A stretch of DNA of 20,000 bases from Symbiodinium natans. Taxonomy: Eukaryota > Sar > Dinophyceae > Suessiales > Symbiodiniaceae. The stretch covers positions 783,967 to 803,966 of the forward strand of contig CAJNDS010001202.1 in assembly GCA_905221605.1 (NCBI GenBank), read 5' to 3'. A model generated the notes under the pieces. The model did no database searches. It saw only the letters and a list, made by a program, of their open reading frames with translations, and was not told where the DNA came from. A program made the translations under genes and the position numbers. Each line of letters starts with the position of its first letter. Position 1 is the stretch's first letter. Shown in pieces: positions 15,955 to 20,000 of the stretch.

Positions 15955-15996
15955 GAAAACATCCGTTCCGCGCCCTCCTACTTCCACATGGGCCGC
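15955..15996 (+). CDS. Candidate exon, 42 nt or longer
   Basis: After TCCCAAG|G. Phase 0 reads ENIRSAPSYFHMGR and then VFQSS before TGA. GT candidates are at 15997 and a consensus GTAAGT at 16030; with the latter, the two other frames are open over 75 nt. It lies 30 bp downstream of a dispersed pyrimidine-rich repeat copy. Product unknown. Confidence 0.35.
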
Positions 15997-16100
15997 GTCT
16001 TCCAGAGCTCTTGACCTCAGGATCTTCGAGTAAGTGCCCTGAACCCCTAACCCCCCCGAAGCTCTGAAACCTATGCGGAGAGTTGAGAGCGCATAGGGAT

Positions 16101-16243
16101 TACTTGCAGGTTCATGGTACTTATTAACCAGTTATAAGTGTACTTAGAACTTTACATTATAACCATATTAGGGCACTTAAGGGGCTTACGAGTGGGTCAT
16201 AAGTACAGTTATAATTGCTGAGTAAGTACCATGAGCCTCCAAT
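16101..16243. mobile_element. MITE-like element, copy 4
   Basis: Left end TACTTGCAGGTTCATGGTAC, right end AAGTACCATGAGCCTCCAAT. The interior is very similar to copy 1, including ATAACCATATTAGGGCACTT and AAGTACAGTT blocks. The right end has CCAAT, so the AG seen in copies 1 and 2 is lost here. Confidence 0.8.
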
Positions 16244-16547
16244 CCAGCTTCAACCTCTCCCAAAGCATCCGATGTCCAGAACAACGAATTCACAATCAAT
16301 TGCGTAAGAACCCCCCAGAAAGCAGCAACACATTCTTTCTGATAAGGGCAATACAGGGATCATTTGTTTTGTTTTCTAAGGGTTCTTAAGCAAGTAGTGT
16401 TCATGGGCCTGTTGATTGCGAAGGTATATGTCGGGGTCGTTTGCGCGAATAGCAATTTGGAGTATGAGGGGCTGACATTGGTTTTTGTTCAGGCTCCTAT
16501 ACTACTTTGGGGTCCTTTGGGTTTTGGGCTCAATGTTCAGTACTGAA
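16244..16547. other. Unique spacer, no gene seen
   Basis: The plus ORF 16364-16546 (60 codons, hydrophobic) has no recognisable family and is not called. Confidence 0.45.
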
Positions 16548-16706
16548 CTTACCCTATACCCTAAACCCCAAACCCTAAACCCTAAACCCTCATCCCTAAA
16601 CCCTAAACCCTAAACCCTAAACCCTAAACCCTAAACCCTAAACCCCAAACCCTAAACCCTAAACCCTAAACCCTAATCCCTAAACCCTAAACCCTAAACC
16701 CTAAAA
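16548..16706 (-). repeat. CCCTAAA array, about 158 bp
   Basis: About 22 units with CCCTCAT and CCCTAAT variants. Followed by ACACCCAAG|G and a short open reading AASKASFLLL before TAG. Confidence 0.9.
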
Positions 16707-16835
16707 CACCCAAGGCTGCCAGCAAGGCATCCTTCTTGTTGCTCTAGGGCTTCGGGCTTTTGTTTAGGGTCCCTCAGCATTCCCCCGAGAGCCCGTGACC
16801 CCTGAGACTCCCTAAGGCCTTAAGCCCCAAGCCCT

Positions 16836-16975
16836 AAGCCCTAAACCCTAAACCCTAAATCCAAACCCTGAACCCTAAACCCTAAACCCTAAACCCTGAA
16901 CCCTGAACCCTAAACCCTAAACCCTAAACCATACACCCTACACCCTACACCTTACACCCTAAACCGCAAACCAAG
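16836..16975 (-). repeat. CCCTAAA array, about 140 bp
   Basis: Contains CCCTGAA and CCCTACA variants; upstream of the 16987 island. Confidence 0.88.
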
Positions 16976-16986
16976 CCTCTACCGAG

Positions 16987-17049
16987 GCCACCAGAAGGCC
17001 GAAAGAGCTTCTTCCTTCTACACCAAAGCCTGGGGGCACAGCCCGGGGG
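16987..17049 (+). CDS. Candidate exon, 63 nt
   Basis: After TACCGAG|G, ending CCGGGGG|GTTTAGGG, so the donor would be the first repeat of a G-rich array. Phase 1 reads HQKAERASSFYTKAWGHSPG; phase 0 is also open, and the length is 21 codons either way. CCCTAAA array (16836-16975) directly upstream. Product unknown. Confidence 0.45.
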
Positions 17050-17300
17050 GTTTAGGGTTTTTGGGGTTAGGGTTTAGGGTTATAGGGTTTAGGGTCTAGG
17101 GGTGTAGGGTTTAGGGTTTAGGGGCATAGGGGTTAGGGTTTCGGGTTTAGGGTTTACGGGTATAGGGTTTCGGGTTAGGGTTGGGGTTTAGGGTTTAGGA
17201 GTTCACCATTTCGTGGTTTTGGGTTTAGGGGTTAGGAGTTCAGGGTTTCGGGGTTGTTTGGGAGTTTAGGCGTTCAGGAGTTTAGGAGTTCAGAGGAGAT
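17050..17300 (+). repeat. TTTAGGG array, heavily degenerate
   Basis: Units diverge to TTTAGGAG, TTCAGGAG and TATAGGG. Confidence 0.78.
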
Positions 17301-17562
17301 TAGGGAAAAACGGGTCTGGAGCTTTAAGTTCAGGATTACTGCCAAGAAATTTGGACCACACCAGGTATCCACAAGATGGGTATACAAGGCATGGCATGCT
17401 GACTCTGATACCTCATCTTCAAGTTCCTGAACAGCAAACCTAGTGTCTTAGGCCCAAAACCCGCCCCAAACCCTTAACCCAATGAGGTTTGAGGGTTGTA
17501 CATGACTTGAAGGGTGCCCTGGGTTGGGGTTGGGGTTCCGATGATAGGCCCAAAACCGAAAC
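17301..17562. other. Unique spacer, no gene seen
   Basis: Mixed composition; nothing recognised. Confidence 0.5.
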
Positions 17563-17850
17563 CCTGAACCCTGAACCCCACACCCGAAACCCGGCCCTAA
17601 ACCCTAAACCCTAAACCCTGATTTAGGATTCACGGTTGGGGGCTCACACGGGGGAGACTGCAGAGTATCCCACCCCCCCCCCCCTCCACCCTCGCCACCC
17701 CCCCTGCGTTAAGAACAGGTACGTGCGCCACACGACATCAGAAATCATTTGCGTCGCGCAACCTTCAACCCTATGCCCTAAACTCTAAACCCTACATCTA
17801 GGTACATCTCGCCAAAGCCCGAAACCCCAAACCCTAAACCCTAAATTGAC
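17563..17850 (-). repeat. Short CCCTAAA tracts with a C12 run
   Basis: Tracts at 17563-17625, 17765-17795 and 17815-17850; C12 at 17673-17684. No gene. Confidence 0.7.
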
Positions 17851-18135
17851 CGGCTTGGGTGGCTTTTGTTTAGGGTTCAGGACGTAGGGGTCTCGGTGGT
17901 TTGGGGGCTTTAAACTTCGGTGGTTTTATGGGCTTGGGGCCAAGTGTTTGGGGGTGTACAGGTTTAGGGGTTACGGGGTTTAGGGTTTAGGGCTGGATAC
18001 GGTTTAGGGCTTCAGCATTTAGGGTTTCGGCGTTTCGAGGTTTGTTTCCAACATCTGTACCCTTCTTCCCGAAAGCCCCTAAACCCCCAAGCTACGCCCT
18101 GAGCCCGAAACCGTAATTTTCGGTGGGGTTAGTCC
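17851..18135 (+). repeat. Decayed TTTAGGG units
   Basis: Scattered GGTTTAGGG and TTTCGG units, then C-rich decay. No gene seen. Confidence 0.55.
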
Positions 18136-18210
18136 CTAATAAACCCTAAACCCTAGACCCTAAACCCTAGACCCTAAACCCTAAACCCTGAACCCTAAAG
18201 CCTAAACTCC
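18136..18210 (-). repeat. CCCTAAA array
   Basis: About ten units, two CCCTAGA. Confidence 0.86.
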
Positions 18211-18320
18211 ATTCAAGGAAGTCAGACAAGGACCCCTAAGGTCGTACCCCTGAGAGGCTTCTCTTCACGTGCTCCGAATGTGGCGCTTATACCCAGTCAG
18301 ACCCATACCCCTTAAATAAA

Positions 18321-18369
18321 AATATACCTTACATCATGTTAAGGATCCATTTATCGTTTAAGGTATATT
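18321..18369. repeat. Inverted repeat, 11-bp arms
   Basis: AATATACCTTA and TAAGGTATATT are perfect arms around an AT-rich 27-bp spacer. Could be a decayed MITE; no similar copy was noticed in the window. Confidence 0.5.
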
Positions 18370-18390
18370 CCTTGCTTTTGAGAAACAACC

Positions 18391-18482
18391 CTAAACCCAA
18401 AACCCTAGACCCTACACCCTACTAGACCCTAGACCCTAAACCCTAAGCCCTGAGCCCTAAACCCTAAACCCTAAACCCTGAA
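18391..18482 (-). repeat. CCCTAAA array
   Basis: About 12 units with CCCTAGA, CCCTACA and CCCTGAG variants; upstream of the 18523 island. Confidence 0.87.
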
Positions 18483-18522
18483 CTAAGGGGTATTGGGCTC
18501 TCTGGATACGATCCCCACGAAG

Positions 18523-18596
18523 GTTGTGGACGTGTACGGCAAGTTCCTGGACACCTGGATGCGAAACGACCTCAGAGGGACGTGGCCGGGCAGAGG
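18523..18596 (+). CDS. Candidate exon, 74 nt
   Basis: After CCACGAAG|G, ending CAGAGG|GTTTTGGGG. Phase 0 reads VVDVYGKFLDTWMRNDLRGT then WPGR, one of the most protein-like islands; the frame runs back as LDTIPTK. CCCTAAA array (18391-18482) upstream, TTTAGGG array (18598-18662) downstream. No family recognised. Confidence 0.5.
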
Positions 18597-18597
18597 G

Positions 18598-18662
18598 TTT
18601 TGGGGTTTAGGGTTTTTTGGTTTAGGGTTTAGGGTTTAGGGTTGAGGGTTTAGGGTTTAAGG
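18598..18662 (+). repeat. TTTAGGG array
   Basis: About eight units, first ones with extra T; starts at the proposed donor of the 18523-18596 island. Confidence 0.87.
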
Positions 18663-18687
18663 TATGGGGGCCCAGAGTCGGGCCTTG

Positions 18688-18772
18688 TTCCGTTTCTTTA
18701 GGGGTTAGGTTCCCTCTAACGCCCCTTCAAACCACAACGCGACCCTTTTATTCCTAAGTGACTCTTGGGTTT
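18688..18772 (+). repeat. Dispersed pyrimidine-rich repeat, copy D
   Basis: GGTTCCCTCTAACGCCCC, CAAACCACAACGCGACCC, TTTTATTCCTAAGTGACTCT then TGGGTTTA. More diverged than copy C; the YAG|G has become AAG|T. Confidence 0.5.
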
Positions 18773-18917
18773 ATCCACGCCTGCCCCCAAATCACGAACA
18801 CAAGCGCCCACTTCGAGGTGTCCAGGCAGAGAGCTTAGTTGTGAGCCGGGGGCTACACGTTGGTAGTTGGCGGGTGCATGAAGTTGCGGCAGAAGCCAGA
18901 CACAACTTTCATGTCGA
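18773..18917 (+). other. Unique spacer with weak coding-like segments
   Basis: ITNTSAHFEVSRQRA is open from about 18790 to a TAG. A later frame from an ATG at 18878 gives KLRQKPDTTF and runs through the 52-bp duplication to a TGA. Neither is long enough to call. Confidence 0.35.
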
Positions 18918-19021
18918 CATCAAGGCCCCACATTCTTCTTGAAGTTGCCAACAGTTGTTTCTATAAACTCATCAAGGTCCAACAGTATTCTTGAAGTTGC
19001 CAGCAGTTGTTTCTATAAACT
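18918..19021 (+). repeat. Tandem duplication, 52 bp x 2
   Basis: Copies 18918-18969 and 18970-19021 both start CATCAAGG and share CTTGAAGTTGCCA and CAGTTGTTTCTATAAACT; about six differences, clustered near the front. Confidence 0.92.
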
Positions 19022-19024
19022 TAG

Positions 19025-19153
19025 TTGGGCGAGCAGCTCCTCGTCGCAAAGAACGGCGTGTACTTGATGAGCCACGTGCCGGCAGGCTGCCTCAGGATCG
19101 ACAATGACCTGCGGGCCGGCGAAGAAGGATCTTGCAAAGCTCCATCAATCTGA
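19025..19153 (+). CDS. Candidate exon or gene fragment, unknown product
   Basis: Open frame between TAG (19022) and TGA (19151-19153). Contains EQLLVAKNGVYLMSHVPAGC then LRIDNDLRAGEE, a convincing globular-protein composition. No AG|G stands at its front (a CAG lies at 19034-19036), and no telomere array flanks it, unlike the other islands. It follows a 52-bp tandem duplication. The minus-strand ORF 19092-19337 overlaps it and looks like a shadow. Confidence 0.35.
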   Translation: MGEQLLVAKNGVYLMSHVPAGCLRIDNDLRAGEEGSCKAPSI

Positions 19154-19429
19154 AGCGGGGTTTACATTTCTGTTTTGTGGTGAGCGTATATAAGGTTCCT
19201 TTTAATTTTGGTGAGTGTATGTATGGGGTGTCCTTTTGGGGTACAAGAAATATAAACCCTGCTTCATTTACCTTTCGGCTTTCTCTGCGCCAGCAGTTGG
19301 TTGGAACATGACCTAACGACCAATGATCGCTCCTCATTGGGGTTTCCGAAGACGAGGGGCCTGCTTGAGATTACGCCAAAAGCCACTAAGCCCGCAAAGC
19401 CCTTGGAGTCTTTGAACACGCGAAACGCC
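19154..19429. other. Unique spacer, no gene seen
   Basis: Two similar segments, GTGAGCGTATATAAGGTTCC and GTGAGTGTATGTATGGGGTG, lie 31 bp apart. Nothing else recognised. Confidence 0.5.
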
Positions 19430-19803
19430 TCAAAACCCTAAACCCTGAGCCCCGAGCCCTAAACCCCCAAAACCCTGCATATGCACCTGAACCTTAAACT
19501 GCGTTTCAGGGAACCCCCATAGTTATTCTTACACCATCAAGTGTGCAGGGATCCTCGTTCTGAATGAAGGCATCTTCCTTGCCTGGGACCCAAATCTGAA
19601 ACCTTAAACCCTAAATCCTATTCTTTACACCCTAAACCCCAATCCCTGAACCCTAAACCCAAAACCCCAGACCTTACTACCCCTACACCCCCCTTCTTTG
19701 CGGGGGTATTCGCCTCCAGGGCACCCTAAAACCTAAACCCTAAACCCTAAACCCTAAACCCTAAACCCTAAACCCTAAACCCTAAACCCTAAACCCTAAA
19801 CCT
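19430..19803 (-). repeat. CCCTAAA arrays, decayed then clean
   Basis: Short tracts at 19433-19475 and 19600-19670; about ten clean units at 19728-19803, upstream of the 19810 island. Confidence 0.85.
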
Positions 19804-19809
19804 CCCAAG

Positions 19810-19875
19810 GCTCGGGCACCGGTGAGCAGTCGACGGAGATCACCTCAGTGGAGGCATGCTTGGGGGGATCACAGG
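19810..19875 (+). CDS. Candidate exon, about 66 nt
   Basis: After TCCCAAG|G. Phase 1 reads GSGTGEQSTEITSVEACLGG. GT candidates are at 19876 (CACAGG|GTTTTGG), 19893 (CTAG|GTAGGG) and an early one at 19822 (ACCG|GTGAGC). CCCTAAA array (19728-19803) upstream and TTTAGGG array (19894 on) downstream. Product unknown. Confidence 0.4.
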
Positions 19876-19893
19876 GTTTTGGTGGCTTCTAGG

Positions 19894-20000
19894 TAGGGTT
19901 TAGGGTTTAGGGTTGAGGGTTGAGGGTTGAGGGTTTGGGGTTTAGGGTTTGGGGTTTAGGGTTCAGGGTTCAGGGTTTCGGGTGTAGGGTTTACCTTAGG
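19894..20000 (+). repeat. TTTAGGG array running to the window end
   Basis: About 13 units with GGGTTGA, GGTTTGG and GGTTCA variants. Confidence 0.86.

Noticed and set aside
1-20000. Window as a chromosome end (true telomere)
   Set aside because: Arrays are short, occur in both orientations throughout and are separated by unique DNA; a terminal telomere would be one long array in one orientation.
1-20000. CRISPR array
   Set aside because: The repeats are contiguous 7-8-mers without spacers, and there are no cas-like genes.

Overview
The window looks like nuclear DNA of a dinoflagellate, most likely a Symbiodiniaceae-type alga. Four things point there: (i) dozens of interstitial arrays of the plant/dinoflagellate-type telomere heptamer (TTTAGGG / CCCTAAA) spread over the whole 20 kb; (ii) an intact ORF of the ubiquitin-like plus ankyrin type that I recall as abundant in Symbiodinium proteomes; (iii) short GC-rich coding-like islands preceded by AG|G, the acceptor context described for dinoflagellate introns; (iv) no bacterial operons, RBSs or long dense ORFs. 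Taxonomy is inference; another alga with this telomere motif is possible.

Layout. 1-3500: telomere-like arrays in both orientations, two candidate exons (857-940, 2212-2259), one clear MITE copy (1907-2053) and one diverged copy (2638-2756). 3520-4800: the only confident gene, a 214-residue Ubl-ankyrin protein (3866-4510), with a third MITE copy directly upstream. 5100-6090: telomere arrays, including homogenised variant arrays. 6130-6790: purine-rich low-complexity DNA and a GATG-rich motif repeat. 7070-9390: dispersed pyrimidine-rich repeats, a 282-bp inverted-repeat element (7518-7799), a 36-bp x3 tandem and small candidate exons. 10000-14715: candidate exons alternating with arrays, a degenerate minisatellite at 11764-12113, and a large octamer array with a foldback insertion (14000-14500). 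14800-15430: a coding-like stretch and an array of a second octamer. 15840-20000: more candidate exons, dispersed repeats, a fourth MITE copy (16101-16243) and a 52-bp duplication.

The most interesting pattern is the arrangement of coding-like islands against the telomere repeats. Nearly all islands read on the + strand and start after NAG|G. Most have a C-rich (CCCTAAA)n array just upstream, and many have a G-rich (TTTAGGG)n array, often containing the GT, just downstream. If they are exons, their introns begin with (UUUAGGG)n and end with (CCCUAAA)n, so each intron could fold on its own complementary ends. A MITE family here has GT in the left terminal repeat and AG in the right one, as expected of introner-like elements. 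A phase-compatible, stop-free chain can be drawn through the islands from 5268 to 18596, but it depends on chosen splice sites and needs RNA data. None of the island peptides is recognised. No rRNA, tRNA, CRISPR or bacterial-type regulatory feature was found.
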